A DNA stretch of 50,171 nt from Metarhizobium sp964253915 (GTDB lineage: Bacteria; Pseudomonadota; Alphaproteobacteria; Rhizobiales; Rhizobiaceae). Positions 25,054 to 33,815 of the stretch are shown one piece after another (position 1 is the first letter of the stretch; each line of letters begins with the position of its first letter). The position numbers and the translations under genes were made by a program. Under the pieces are notes generated by a model. The model had not been told where the DNA came from. It was given only the letters and a program-made list of their open reading frames with translations, and did no database searches. The stretch is taken from positions 1 through 50,171 of the forward strand of contig NZ_CAXUSG020000022.1 in the NCBI RefSeq assembly GCF_964253915.1. The letters are read 5' to 3'.

Positions 25054-26254
25054 TTCGAAAATCCCGGCCGGGCTCGTCTCGGCTCTCGGCCTGACCCAGA
25101 TCATCGGTTACGGCACCCTCTATTACAGCTTCAGCATCCTCGCCCCCGGCATGGCGGCGGATCTCGGCTTGTCGCTGGCCGAAGTGTTTGGCGTGTTCTC
25201 CGTGTCCCTGTTCATCGGTGGCCTATCGGCCACCTATATCGGCAAGCAGATGGACCGGATCGGCGCCGCGACGATCATGACAGCAGGCTCGGCCCTCGCA
25301 GCACTGACGCTTGCCCTATGCGCCTGGTCGCCGTCGGTCGCGATCTTCGCCATCGCCATCATCCTGCTCGAGGTGTCGTCCGGCATGGTCCAGTATCAGG
25401 CGGCATTCGCGGCATTGGTCGAGAGCGATCCCCGCACGGCATCCCGGAGCATCACCTACCTCACGCTGATCGGCGGGTTCGCATCGACGATCTTCTGGCC
25501 GATCTCGGCCGCGCTTTCTGGATGGATGTCGTGGCGTGAGATCTATCTGGTCTTCGCAGCGCTGAATCTGTTCCTCTGCATGCCTCTTCACTTCTGGATC
25601 ATGCGTGCCGGCAAAACCGGATCGAGTGCGGATGCGGCTGCCCGGCCTCGCGAAGCTGTCATCGGGGCAATCCCCCACGATGCACGCAGTCGAAGCATGA
25701 TCATGGTGTCGTTTGCCTTCGCGCTTCTCGGGTTCACGCTTGCCGCGATCCTCGCGCATTTGGTGCCGATGCTTGGTTCCATCGGGCTGGGAACTGCTGC
25801 CGTGGTGATCGGATCCCTGTTCGGCCCTGCACAGGTCGCAAGCCGCCTGATCAACATGGTCTTCGGAAAAAACCTGTCGCCGCCGGCACTAGCTGTGGTG
25901 TCCGCAGTGCTGATCGTGTTCGGCATCCTGATCTTGCTGGCAAGTGGAGACTGGCTGCCGGGGGCTGTCGCGTTCGCCATCTGCCTCGGGCTCGGGTCTG
26001 GCATCAACAGCATCGCGCAGGGCAGCCTGCCGCTCTATCTGTTCGGATCGGATGGATATGGCGCGATCACGGGCAAGATGGCGGCGGCTCGACTGGCGCT
26101 CGGAGCCGGGGCACCCTTCGCGTTCTCCGCGGCCATGGAGAACCTGGGCCTGAGCTTGTCCCTCATTGGAAACGCATGTCTCGGCGCGGTCAGCATCGCG
26201 GCATTCGTTGCGGTGGCGGCATCCTGTAGGCGGCCAGCCACCGCAACGGGTTAG
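25037..26254 (+). CDS. arsK: MFS efflux transporter, ArsK-like
   Basis: A 405-aa major-facilitator protein with about 12 hydrophobic spans; the A-like loop motif is GKQMDRIGAATIM after span 2. It is translationally coupled to arsR (ATG inside the arsR end), and this arsR-MFS pairing matches the arsK type arsenite/antimonite exporter described in Agrobacterium. The gene symbol rests on that context and family resemblance, not on substrate data. It converges on arsH with 4 bases between. Confidence 0.8.
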   Translation: MTSLHSSKIPAGLVSALGLTQIIGYGTLYYSFSILAPGMAADLGLSLAEVFGVFSVSLFIGGLSATYIGKQMDRIGAATIMTAGSALAALTLALCAWSPSVAIFAIAIILLEVSSGMVQYQAAFAALVESDPRTASRSITYLTLIGGFASTIFWPISAALSGWMSWREIYLVFAALNLFLCMPLHFWIMRAGKTGSSADAAARPREAVIGAIPHDARSRSMIMVSFAFALLGFTLAAILAHLVPMLGSIGLGTAAVVIGSLFGPAQVASRLINMVFGKNLSPPALAVVSAVLIVFGILILLASGDWLPGAVAFAICLGLGSGINSIAQGSLPLYLFGSDGYGAITGKMAAARLALGAGAPFAFSAAMENLGLSLSLIGNACLGAVSIAAFVAVAASCRRPATATG

Positions 26255-26258
26255 GCGG

Positions 26259-26969
26259 TCAGATCGACTTCAGCGAGACCCGCTTCTCGAGCTCGGCCGC
26301 CTCTTCTTTCCGCTCGCTGTAGCGGTCGGTCAGATAAGACGAGGCATCGCGTGTGAGGATGGTGAACTTAACCAGTTCCTCGCAGACGTCGACGACACGA
26401 TCGTAATAGGACGAGGGCTTCATCCGCCCATCAGCATCGAATTCCTGAAACGCCTTCGCAACGCTGCTCTGATTGGGAATGGTGATCATCCGCATCCAGC
26501 GGCCAAGGATGCGCAACTGGTTCACAGCGTTGAAGGACTGGCTGCCGCCGGAAACCTCCATCACCGCCAGCGTCTTGCCCTGTGTGGGGCGGACGGAGCC
26601 GAGCGACAGCGGGATCCAGTCGATCTGCGCCTTCATGATGCCTGTCATCGCGCCGTGGCGCTCCGGGCTGATCCAGACCTGACCTTCCGACCATTGGGAG
26701 AGGTCGCGCAGTTCCTGCACCTTGGGATGGCTGACGGGTGCCTCATCCGGAAGCGGCAGCCCGGCCGGATCGAATATCCGCACCTCGCATCCGAGGCGTT
26801 CGAGCAGCCGACGGACTTCGAAGGCAAGGAGACGGCTATAAGACACTTCCCGAAGCGATCCATAGAGGACCAGGATTGTGGGCTTGTGCGTCGAGAATGC
26901 TGGCCGCAGGGATTCTGGGGCGATCGGCTGAAGATGGTCGTCGTGCAGTGCGGGGAATGTCTCAGACAA
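26259..26969 (-). CDS. arsH: ArsH NADPH-dependent FMN reductase / organoarsenical oxidase
   Basis: A 236-aa flavodoxin-fold ArsH. GSLREVSYSRLLAFEVRRLL is the FMN-phosphate loop and PERHGAMTGIMKAQIDWIPL plus GGSQSFNAVNQLRILGRWMRM are ArsH hallmarks. ArsH oxidises trivalent methylarsenicals and roxarsone-type arsenicals. The TTG at 26969 is preferred: it overlaps the arsC stop (ATTGTCTGAG) and has AAGGAAAG before it. The upstream reading to 27077 would lie inside arsC. Last gene of the minus-strand ars operon. Confidence 0.93.
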   Translation of the reverse strand: MSETFPALHDDHLQPIAPESLRPAFSTHKPTILVLYGSLREVSYSRLLAFEVRRLLERLGCEVRIFDPAGLPLPDEAPVSHPKVQELRDLSQWSEGQVWISPERHGAMTGIMKAQIDWIPLSLGSVRPTQGKTLAVMEVSGGSQSFNAVNQLRILGRWMRMITIPNQSSVAKAFQEFDADGRMKPSSYYDRVVDVCEELVKFTILTRDASSYLTDRYSERKEEAAELEKRVSLKSI

Positions 26970-27387
26970 TGCGCTTTCCTTCCTGATCGAGGACCTGTTC
27001 GCCGTCTTCCTTGGTGAACGGTCCCTTGAAGGCGTCTGCCGGCAGAATGTCGAGCACGACCTCCGAGGGGCGGGCAAGTCTTGTGCCCAGCGTCGTGACG
27101 ACGAGTGGTCGGTTGATCAGGATCGGGGTGGCGATCATCGCGTCCAGCAACTGGCCATCGGTGAGGTCCGGATTGTCGAGGCCGAGTTCCGCATAAGGCG
27201 TGCCCTTCTCACGGATCGCTTCGCGGACCGTCAGGCCGGCATCTGCGATCATCTTGGAGAGCTGCTCGCGCGATGGCGGGTTCTGCAGGTACTCGATGAC
27301 GGTGGGCTGGATCCCGGCGGCGCGGATCAGCGCCAGCGTATTGCGAGAGGTGCCGCAGGCGGGATTGTGATAGATGGTGGCGTCCAT
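26962..27387 (-). CDS. arsC: glutaredoxin-dependent arsenate reductase
   Basis: A 141-aa ArsC of the glutaredoxin/Spx fold (E. coli R773 type). HxxxCxxxR is at His7, Cys11, Arg15 (HNPACGTSR). It reduces arsenate to arsenite with glutathione and glutaredoxin. It lies 2 bases after the acr3 stop, so it is in the same operon. A second, unrelated arsenate reductase is upstream of acr3. Confidence 0.95.
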   Translation of the reverse strand: MDATIYHNPACGTSRNTLALIRAAGIQPTVIEYLQNPPSREQLSKMIADAGLTVREAIREKGTPYAELGLDNPDLTDGQLLDAMIATPILINRPLVVTTLGTRLARPSEVVLDILPADAFKGPFTKEDGEQVLDQEGKRIV

Positions 27388-27389
27388 GG

Positions 27390-28448
27390 TCAGGGCCTTT
27401 CAATGATGGTGTTGCGGGAAACGGCGGGCGATGCCTCGTACCAACCCTTCGAGCGGTTCACGATCCAGACGACCGAGAGCATCACCGGCACTTCGATCAG
27501 GACGCCGACAACCGTCGCCAGCGCGGCACCCGACTGAAACCCGAAAAGGCTGATGGCGGCGGCAACCGCGAGTTCGAAGAAGTTGCTGGCGCCGATGAGG
27601 GCGGACGGCCCGGCGACGCAGTGGCGCTCGCCTGCCAAGCGGTTCAGAAGGTAGGCAAGCCCCGAGTTCAGGTAGACCTGGATCAGGATCGGCACGGCCA
27701 GCAGCGCGATGATGGCCGGCTGGGCAATGATCTGCTCGCCCTGAAAGGCGAAGAGAAGCACGAGCGTGGCGAGGAGCGCGACGAGCGATACCGGCTGCAG
27801 CTTTGCAAGCAAGCGGTCGAGCGCGCCCGTCGTGCCGCCGGCCGTCAGGTAGCTCCGCAGCATCTGGGCGATGATCACGGGAACTACGATGTAAAGCACG
27901 ACCGACAGGGCGAGCGTCGCCCACGGGACGGTGATGGCCGAGAGGCCGAGCAGCAGGCCGATGATCGGCGCAAAGGCGACGACCATGATCGCGTCATTTA
28001 AGGCCACCTGCGAGAGGGTGAACAGCGGTTCGCCTCGCGTGAGGTTCGACCAGACGAAGACCATCGCCGTGCAGGGTGCGGCAGCTAGAATGATCAGGCC
28101 CGCGATATAGGAGTCGATCTGATCCGCGGGCAGATACGGCCGGAAAAGCCAGCCGACAAATAGCCAGCCCAGCAATGCCATCGAGAACGGTTTGATCGCC
28201 CAGTTGATGATCAGCGTGACGCCGATCCCGCGCCAGTAGGAGCCGACCTGCGCCAACGACCGGAAATCGATCTTCAGCAGCATCGGGATGATCATCAGCC
28301 AGATCAGGATCGCGACGGGGATGTTGACCTTGGCGATCTCGGCGCCACCGATGATCTGGAAGACGCCGGGCATCAGGTGGCCGAGGGCAACGCCGACGGC
28401 GATGCAGAGGAAGACCCAAACGGTCAGGTATCGCTCGAATGTCGACAT
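27390..28448 (-). CDS. arsB: ACR3-family arsenite efflux permease
   Basis: A 352-aa ten-span membrane protein of the ACR3 family that exports As(OH)3. The conserved cysteine is Cys126 (AAAPCTAMVFVWSNLTRG) and VALNDAIMVVAFAP follows; the late span GVLIEVPVML carries the conserved glutamate. It follows the LMWP-type arsC by 1 base and precedes the glutaredoxin-type arsC by 2. Confidence 0.95.
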   Translation of the reverse strand: MSTFERYLTVWVFLCIAVGVALGHLMPGVFQIIGGAEIAKVNIPVAILIWLMIIPMLLKIDFRSLAQVGSYWRGIGVTLIINWAIKPFSMALLGWLFVGWLFRPYLPADQIDSYIAGLIILAAAPCTAMVFVWSNLTRGEPLFTLSQVALNDAIMVVAFAPIIGLLLGLSAITVPWATLALSVVLYIVVPVIIAQMLRSYLTAGGTTGALDRLLAKLQPVSLVALLATLVLLFAFQGEQIIAQPAIIALLAVPILIQVYLNSGLAYLLNRLAGERHCVAGPSALIGASNFFELAVAAAISLFGFQSGAALATVVGVLIEVPVMLSVVWIVNRSKGWYEASPAVSRNTIIERP

Positions 28449-28449
28449 C

Positions 28450-28977
28450 TTAATCGGCCTTCGGGGATTTGACCGATGCGCCTTCCAATGAACCGATCTG
28501 GCGAACGTGCTGTTCGAGGGCCAGGCGGTCGATCGAAGCGATGGGCAGGTTGATGAAGGCGGTGATCCGGTTCTTCAGAAACCGGGCGGCCTGGGCGAAT
28601 GCCCGCTGGATCTCGACGTCAGTCCCGACGACGGCCGCCGGATCCTCGACGCTCCAATGGGCGGTCATCGGATGGCCAATCCATACCGGGCACGCTTCGC
28701 CCGCAGCGCTGTCGCAAACCGTGAAGATGAAATCCATCTCCGGTGCACCCGGCACGGCGAACACATCCCAGCTCTTCGAAGAGAAACCAGTCGATGGATA
28801 GCCCAGCGTCTCAAGTTCCTTCAGGGCGTGAGGATTGACCTCGCCCTTTGGCTGGCTGCCGGCGGAATAGGCCTTGAACCGGCCGCCGCCCTCTTTGTTG
28901 AGGATGGACTCGGCGAGAATAGAGCGAGCGGAATTGCCCGTGCAGAGGAACAGCACGTTATAGGTCTTGTCAGTCAT
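28450..28977 (-). CDS. arsC: low-molecular-weight phosphatase-type arsenate reductase
   Basis: A 175-aa enzyme of the LMW tyrosine-phosphatase fold. The P-loop is Cys12-x5-Arg18-Ser19 (LCTGNSARS); further cysteines sit in TVCDSAAGEACPVW. It is longer than the S. aureus pI258 type; the C-terminal extension carries no motif I recognise. Reduces arsenate, probably using thioredoxin or glutaredoxin. It follows arsN2 by 15 bases. Confidence 0.92.
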   Translation of the reverse strand: MTDKTYNVLFLCTGNSARSILAESILNKEGGGRFKAYSAGSQPKGEVNPHALKELETLGYPSTGFSSKSWDVFAVPGAPEMDFIFTVCDSAAGEACPVWIGHPMTAHWSVEDPAAVVGTDVEIQRAFAQAARFLKNRITAFINLPIASIDRLALEQHVRQIGSLEGASVKSPKAD

Positions 28978-28992
28978 GGTCGTGGTCCGTGG

Positions 28993-29430
28993 TTAGGTCG
29001 GAGGCCTGTTGAGCTTCATGATGGTCGCCGACGAGGGGCAAATGGAGGAAAGTTGGCGGGTCGCAAGCACCGCGGCCGGCACTTCAGCCCGCGGCACCTC
29101 TGAAAACCCGATGATCGAAAAGAATGGTGCGGCGCTTGTCGTAGCGAGGAAGACATCGCCACCGACGCCTCGCAGCGTTGCCTCGACGATAGCTCGGCCG
29201 AACCCATGACCCCGATGTTCCGGGAGCACGACAACAGAACGCAGAAGGTAATCGGCGGCGCAGCGTTCGAGGCCGGCATATCCGATCGTTTGGCCGTCGC
29301 CTGAGACGGCTTCGAAGAAGGCGCGGTCATCGTCTTCAATATCATCGGTCGGGAGATCCGCAGCACGGAGCGCGTCGCGGAGCCGAGCGTCGCTACCTGC
29401 CACTTCGTGCAATGTGATCGCGCTCAACAT
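28993..29430 (-). CDS. arsN2: ArsN2-type GNAT acetyltransferase
   Basis: A 145-aa GNAT protein with the acetyl-CoA loop VVLPEHRGHGFGRAIVEA (Q/RxxGxG/A form). ArsN-type proteins are found in ars operons and some acetylate arsenic-bearing antibiotics such as arsinothricin; whether this one does is not known. The ATG at 29430 overlaps the arsR stop as ATGTTGA, so the two are coupled. Longer starts at 29454 or 29484 lie inside arsR. Confidence 0.88.
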   Translation of the reverse strand: MLSAITLHEVAGSDARLRDALRAADLPTDDIEDDDRAFFEAVSGDGQTIGYAGLERCAADYLLRSVVVLPEHRGHGFGRAIVEATLRGVGGDVFLATTSAAPFFSIIGFSEVPRAEVPAAVLATRQLSSICPSSATIMKLNRPPT

Positions 29431-29777
29431 GGCTTCGCCCCCGGTGCGCAGCATGGCGTCAGTTCTGCGATCAGGGGAGCGCAAAGCTCCGTCGATCCGC
29501 CGCAGCAGTCCTTCAGCAAGAACAGTGTCAGGTCGCGCAGGCCGTCCAGGTCGGCCCGGTAGATGATTGATCGGCTCTGGCGCTCGCTCTTCACCAACCC
29601 TGCACGGGACAGCGTCGCAAGATGCGCCGACATCGTGTTCTGCGGGACATCGAGGAGCCGGGCGAGCTCGCCTGCCGGAATTCCATCCGGTTCATGTCGC
29701 ACGAGCAGACGGAACGTCTCAAGGCGGGTGTTCTGGGCCAAGGCCGCAAGGGCTGCTATTGCGTTGTTGCTTTCCAT
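29424..29777 (-). CDS. arsR: ArsR-family arsenite-responsive repressor
   Basis: A 117-aa ArsR, second copy in the island. HTH: ARLLDVPQNTMSAHLATLSRAGLV. Probable As(III) ligands Cys91, Cys92 and Cys99 (KDCCGGSTELC) match the ferrooxidans-type site, and there are further cysteines (PCCAPGAKPC) in the tail. First gene of arsR-arsN2-arsC-acr3-arsC-arsH. The start codon abuts the operator dyad, leaving only ~8 bases for ribosome binding, which hints at direct competition between repressor and ribosome-proximal promoter. Confidence 0.93.
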   Translation of the reverse strand: MESNNAIAALAALAQNTRLETFRLLVRHEPDGIPAGELARLLDVPQNTMSAHLATLSRAGLVKSERQSRSIIYRADLDGLRDLTLFLLKDCCGGSTELCAPLIAELTPCCAPGAKPC

Positions 29778-29778
29778 A

Positions 29779-29796
29779 TATCCAGAATAATGGATA
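29779..29796 (-). promoter_or_regulatory. ArsR operator candidate
   Basis: TATCCA and TGGATA flank GAATAA, a short dyad directly before the arsR start. It is the only symmetrical AT-rich site there. Confidence 0.5.
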
Positions 29797-29957
29797 CATC
29801 AGAGAAGTCAACCGCGTCCAAACTGAGGCGGATTATGTGCAGCTGAAAACCGAGGATGCCCTGCAAAGCAAGGCGATCGAGCCTGAGGTGACCATAAGTC
29901 ACCACGGCTCATATTCGTGCTTATGCTCACCTCCGCATAACCATGAATATTTCCCCC

Positions 29958-29978
29958 GCGGGTCTCATTGAGACCCGC
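29958..29978. repeat. perfect 10-bp inverted repeat upstream of the DUF3991 gene
   Basis: GCGGGTCTCA and TGAGACCCGC flank one T. The 380-base gap 29778-30156 also holds GCAGCA/TGCTGC around CAT near 30028 and otherwise only the promoter regions of arsR and of the next gene. Confidence 0.6.
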
Positions 29979-30130
29979 CTGTGCCTGCCGCTGGCGACCT
30001 TTCGGCCGCAAGGGAAGCTTCGCCGCAGCACATTGCTGCAACTTTTGTCAGTTGCGCGCAGCGCCCTTGCCCCCTTCGCTCTTCGCGGCGGGTGAAAGGT
30101 GTCCAGCGCGAATCAGGAAGCAAGAAGGGA

Positions 30131-30147
30131 CAGCCGCTCCGCGGCTG
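30131..30147 (+). promoter_or_regulatory. hairpin adjoining a ribosome-binding site
   Basis: CAGCCGC and GCGGCTG pair around TCC directly before GGAG-AATAAG-ATG of the next gene. It could limit initiation. Confidence 0.45.
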
Positions 30148-30156
30148 GAGAATAAG

Positions 30157-31434
30157 ATGAACCGAGAAGACTTAGAGGCGCTGCGCGCCAAGGTTAGTTG
30201 CGAAGCCGTTCTGGAGCAGGCCGGATATCAGCTCGATGCGAAGGAAAGCACGCGACGTGCCATCAAATACCGACATGGTGGCAATATCATCATCGTCACG
30301 CATGAGGGGCGAGGCTGGTTCGATCCGCTCGGCGATGAAAAGGGTGATGTTTTCGCTCTGGCCATGTTTCTGAATAGGAGTTCCTTCCTGCCTGCGGCGG
30401 AAGCCGTCGCATCGCTAATCGGGTTTCGACTTTCCCGGCCGGAATGGAAATGCCAGCGGACGTCGGGGCCAGTGGAAGACGTGGTCGAACGCTGGCGGAA
30501 CCGGCGAACGCCTTCGCCCGGGACCAGTGCTTGGCGCTATCTGTGTTGGGAGCGCTCAATCCCGTCTGTCATTGTCCGGCAGGCCATCGGGGAGGGCGTT
30601 CTTCGGGAAGGACCTTTTGGCAGCATGTGGGCAGCGCATCTCGATAGCCATAGTCGGGTCGTCGGTTGGGAAGAACGAGGACCCGAATGGCGCGGATTTT
30701 CGACCGGGGGCTCGAAGGTTCTTTTCTGTTTGGGACCGGGCGATGCTTCTCGTCTCTGCGTTTACGCGCAGCCCGAAGCGGCGTTCAAGGCGGCGAATGT
30801 CGATGCGATGTTGGGCGATCCGGCGATCGCGGCGAAGACGCTTTCACGTCTCACTGCAGAGCCGGAAGCCTTCGGTTCTCTGAAAGGCAATACCGGTGTC
30901 TTCGCGAGCCGTGCCGACAAATCGGACCGGGACCGGGCGCTTAAAAATGTGACGCCGCTCGCGGACAGCATCAGCGACTATTTGCGTCAACGCGGTGACG
31001 CCGAACGGCGAAATGACGTCGAGGAGCTTGCGGTCCGCAGGCAGGTTGCGCTGGAGATCCCCGCGCTCTCGTCCAATGCGAAAAGCGTGCTGGAACGAGT
31101 CCGCGATGCCATCGACCGAAACGATCTGCCATCGGGTCTTGAATACGCACTCGCCGATAAAATGGTGAAGGCCGAACTCGAAGGTTTTGCCAAGGCGGTT
31201 ACCGAACGTTTCGGAGAGAGAACCTTCCTGCCTCTCGCAGCGAAGGACGCCAACGGCGAGGCGTTCCAGCGGGTCACGTCGGGAATGAATGCCGCTCAGC
31301 AGAGCGAAGTGCAACAGGCGTGGATGACGATGCGGACGGTGCAGCAGTTGTCCGCCCACGAACGCAGTGTGACGGCACTCAAGCAGGCTGAGACGCTGCG
31401 TCAGACAAAGTCTCAAGGGCTTACTCTCAAATGA
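30157..31434 (+). CDS. DUF3991/Toprim N-terminus fused in frame to TraA C-terminus
   Basis: A 425-aa chimera. Residues 1 to about 201 are the zinc-ribbon-like and DUF3991 part of a plasmid Toprim protein (GWFDPLGDEKGDVFALAMFL; WRYLCWERSIPSVIVRQAI; GWEERGPEWRGFSTGG). Just where the Toprim strand LCVTEAAID should start, at Cys201-Val202, it changes to the tail of Ti-type relaxase TraA (QPEAAFKAANVDAMLGDP, then TAEPEAFGSLKGNTG, ending KQAETLRQTKSQGLTLK). The reading frame stays open, so a product is possible, but the Toprim active site and the TraA relaxase and helicase domains are gone. Followed by traF with an ATGA overlap, the normal traA-traF arrangement. A deletion between the two parent genes explains it. 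Confidence 0.85.
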   Translation: MNREDLEALRAKVSCEAVLEQAGYQLDAKESTRRAIKYRHGGNIIIVTHEGRGWFDPLGDEKGDVFALAMFLNRSSFLPAAEAVASLIGFRLSRPEWKCQRTSGPVEDVVERWRNRRTPSPGTSAWRYLCWERSIPSVIVRQAIGEGVLREGPFGSMWAAHLDSHSRVVGWEERGPEWRGFSTGGSKVLFCLGPGDASRLCVYAQPEAAFKAANVDAMLGDPAIAAKTLSRLTAEPEAFGSLKGNTGVFASRADKSDRDRALKNVTPLADSISDYLRQRGDAERRNDVEELAVRRQVALEIPALSSNAKSVLERVRDAIDRNDLPSGLEYALADKMVKAELEGFAKAVTERFGERTFLPLAAKDANGEAFQRVTSGMNAAQQSEVQQAWMTMRTVQQLSAHERSVTALKQAETLRQTKSQGLTLK

Positions 31435-31995
31435 AGATGCGTCATCGACATAGAGTGCTATGGCGCATGAAGCAGCTCGTCTGGTTCTATCGGATCAGCA
31501 GCGTCAGCCTGTTTACGCTTGGCCTCATTGTGCTGCTCGGAGGTCAGGGTTTTAGGGTCAATCTCACACCAAGCGAGCCCTTGGGCCTGTGGCGGATCGT
31601 CAAACCCGATCGGCCGATCCTGGTCGGCGATCTGGTCTTCATTTGCCCACCTGATACCAACGAGATGCGCGCGGCGCGGGCGCGTGGATATCTGCGCTTC
31701 GGCCGCTGCGCCGGCCGCGTGGCGCCGCTGATCAAGACGGTTGTGGCGACGTCCGGCCAAGTAATCGAGATCCATGACGATGTCCGCACGATGGTCGGCG
31801 GCTCCCTGATTCGAGGGTTCCCGGATGGATGGCCAAGGGCGTGAGATGACGCTTCATGCCGGTGGTGTCGTTCCGCCCGGCACGGTCTTTCTCCATTCCG
31901 AGTTCCCAGGTTCGTTCGACAGCCGGTACTTCGGTCCTCTGCCGATGGATGGGATTCTCGGACTGGCGCGAGAGGTCTGGACAGATGCGCCGTAA
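31431..31995 (+). pseudogene. traF: traF signal-peptidase-like gene with frameshift
   Basis: TraF is an S26-type peptidase that matures the conjugative pilin. The N-terminal frame has a membrane anchor and LTPSEPLGLWRIVKPDRP with the catalytic serine region, PLIKTVVATSGQVIEI with the lysine region, but runs off after IRGFPDGWPRA at 31844. The expected ending (MDGQGREMTLHAGG, VPPGTVFLHSEFPGSFDSR, YFGPLPMDGILGLA) continues in another frame to 31995. The change lies near 31811-31820. ATG at 31431 overlaps the upstream stop. Confidence 0.85.
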
Positions 31996-33144
31996 GTTAT
32001 TCCGAACGGGCGTCCTTGTCGCGCTATCAGCCGGCGTTGGAGGGATCGGTTGGAGCGGTCATGTACTCCTTCTTCCCGTCGCAGGGGCCTTTCCAATGCT
32101 TTGGTCCCTGGCGCGGACGCGCCTCCAGGCGACGGCGATCTCCGCAGCCTACTTCCTCGCGGCATCGCGTGGTTTGCCGCAGGGCGTGGCGAACTTCTAT
32201 GGTCAGGATATCTGGCCCAGACTTCTGCTCTGGCTAGTCGCCTCCTCCGCCTTCGTGGTCGTCCATGTCGTGCTTTGGACGGATCGCAGGGGTGGCAGAA
32301 GCCTCTCAGATACATGGTGGCGTGTGTCGTGATGGCCGTGCCACCTTTCGGCATTCTGGGATGGGCACATCCGATCACCGCCGCGGGCGTTCTATTTCCG
32401 GGGTGGGGATGGTGGGGTCTGGCAGTGATGGCAGCCGGCCTGGCATTCATGGCGACGCCATATCGGCCGGCTGCAGCCATGGCCTTGGCAGGCTTATGGC
32501 TCTGGTCCGCCGCTGAGTGGACAACGCCGATTCTACCTGCGTCGTGGATCGGTGTCGACCTTGAAATGGGCGCATCACTCGGCCGCGAAGCTGGCCTCGA
32601 GCGGCAACAGGCGCTGATCGACGTTGTGAGCGCCCAAGCGCCAGGCATGACGGTTGTGCTGCCTGAAAGCGCTCTCGGATTCTGGACGCCGATGGTCGGC
32701 CACGTCTGGCAGCGATCTCTCACCGAAACGGGCATCACTGTCATCTCGGGTGCGGCCTTCATCGAGAGCCAGGGCTACGACAATCTGCTCGTCAAACTGT
32801 CGGCTGATGGAACCGATATTCTCTACCGGGAGCGGATGCCGGTCCCCGGGTCGATGTGGCAGCCGTGGCGAGCCTGGATCGGCGATCAAGGCGGCGCCCG
32901 GGCACATTTCTTCTCGAATCCAGTTGTTGACGTCGGCAACCAAAGTGTGGCGCCGCTGATTTGCTACGAGCAGCTTCTAGTCTGGCCGATCCTGCAATCG
33001 GCCTTCCATCGTCCCGACGCCATCGTCGCAGTCGGAAACGGCTGGTGGACCGCAGGGACATCGATCATCGACATTCAGCGGGCCAGTAGCGAGGCGTGGG
33101 CCCGCCTGTTTAGCCTGCCAATCGTCATCTCGTTCAACACTTAA
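31985..33144 (+). pseudogene. traB: traB conjugal transfer gene with frameshift
   Basis: TraB of Ti-type plasmids is a membrane protein with a nitrilase/apolipoprotein N-acyltransferase-like domain that aids transfer. The N-terminal part (MRRKLFRTGVLVALSAG, several spans) is in one frame to about 32285; the C-terminal part (GWQKPLRYMVACVVMAVPPF, then the nitrilase-like VLPESALGFWTP and CYEQLLVWPI) is in another. The change is at 32285-32292 in CGCAGGGGTGG, a run of G prone to slippage. Total length of 386 codons fits TraB. Start overlaps the traF stop. Confidence 0.85.
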
Positions 33145-33158
33145 GGTTTGGAGCTCGC

Positions 33159-33767
33159 ATGCTGGAAGCTGCGTTGATCAAGGAATGTGCCGATCCTTCG
33201 TTGAAGCCTGCAATCGTCGAGCAGTTCGTCCAGGCGGTCGGTTCGGACGATCCGCTTGCCATCACCGTGAAGTCCGGAGGCCGTCTGATCCTCGTTCCCA
33301 AACCGAAAACACCCAAGGAAGCGATCGAGATCGTCCGAGCGAACATTGCTGGCTCTGTCGTGCGGGTTGGTCTCACCCAGATCCCGGCGGGCATAGGGGT
33401 GAAGGACGCCTCGGAGCTGAAGGTGGATCTCGTCGAACCCTGCGCCAACCTGCGGACGGGTACGGCGATGTTCGCCAAGATTCTCCGCATCGTTGCGAAG
33501 TGGTATGGAAATCCGACAAGCGAAGAGGTGTTACCGCAGCTGTTCGATGATGCGATCCACGCCTGGCGGACAGGCAAGTTCGAGGGTGAGAGTGTGTTTC
33601 AGGCTGAGGATCCGGGTGGCACGGTCGCGCAGCGAACTGCTGTAGATGCCGATGACGCTGGCGAAGTTGACGCGAACGGATCCTCTGAAATGCCGGAGGA
33701 AACGCCGGTCAAGCCCGACGATGCCGGCATCCGGATCGATCTGACGAGGATCGGAGGCCAGAAATAG
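33159..33767 (+). CDS. traH: TraH conjugal transfer protein
   Basis: A 202-aa protein of the rhizobial TraH family, the last gene of traAFBH. The conserved part is residues 1-130 (IKECADPSLKPAIVEQFV; PKTPKEAIEIVRANIAGSVVRVG; LVEPCANLRTGTAMFAKI); the C-terminus is acidic and probably disordered (DADDAGEVDANGSSEMPEE). The role in transfer is not established. Intact. Fourteen bases separate it from traB. Confidence 0.9.
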   Translation: MLEAALIKECADPSLKPAIVEQFVQAVGSDDPLAITVKSGGRLILVPKPKTPKEAIEIVRANIAGSVVRVGLTQIPAGIGVKDASELKVDLVEPCANLRTGTAMFAKILRIVAKWYGNPTSEEVLPQLFDDAIHAWRTGKFEGESVFQAEDPGGTVAQRTAVDADDAGEVDANGSSEMPEETPVKPDDAGIRIDLTRIGGQK

Positions 33768-33815
33768 TGGCCGGACCGGACCTCCGGTTCTGGAATGAGT
33801 GAGTTTGCGATGTTT

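Noticed and set aside
29800..30156. Possible oriT between arsR and the DUF3991 gene
   Set aside because: Hairpins exist, but no nick-site-like sequence of rhizobial plasmids was recognised, and the relaxase genes that would flank it are absent.
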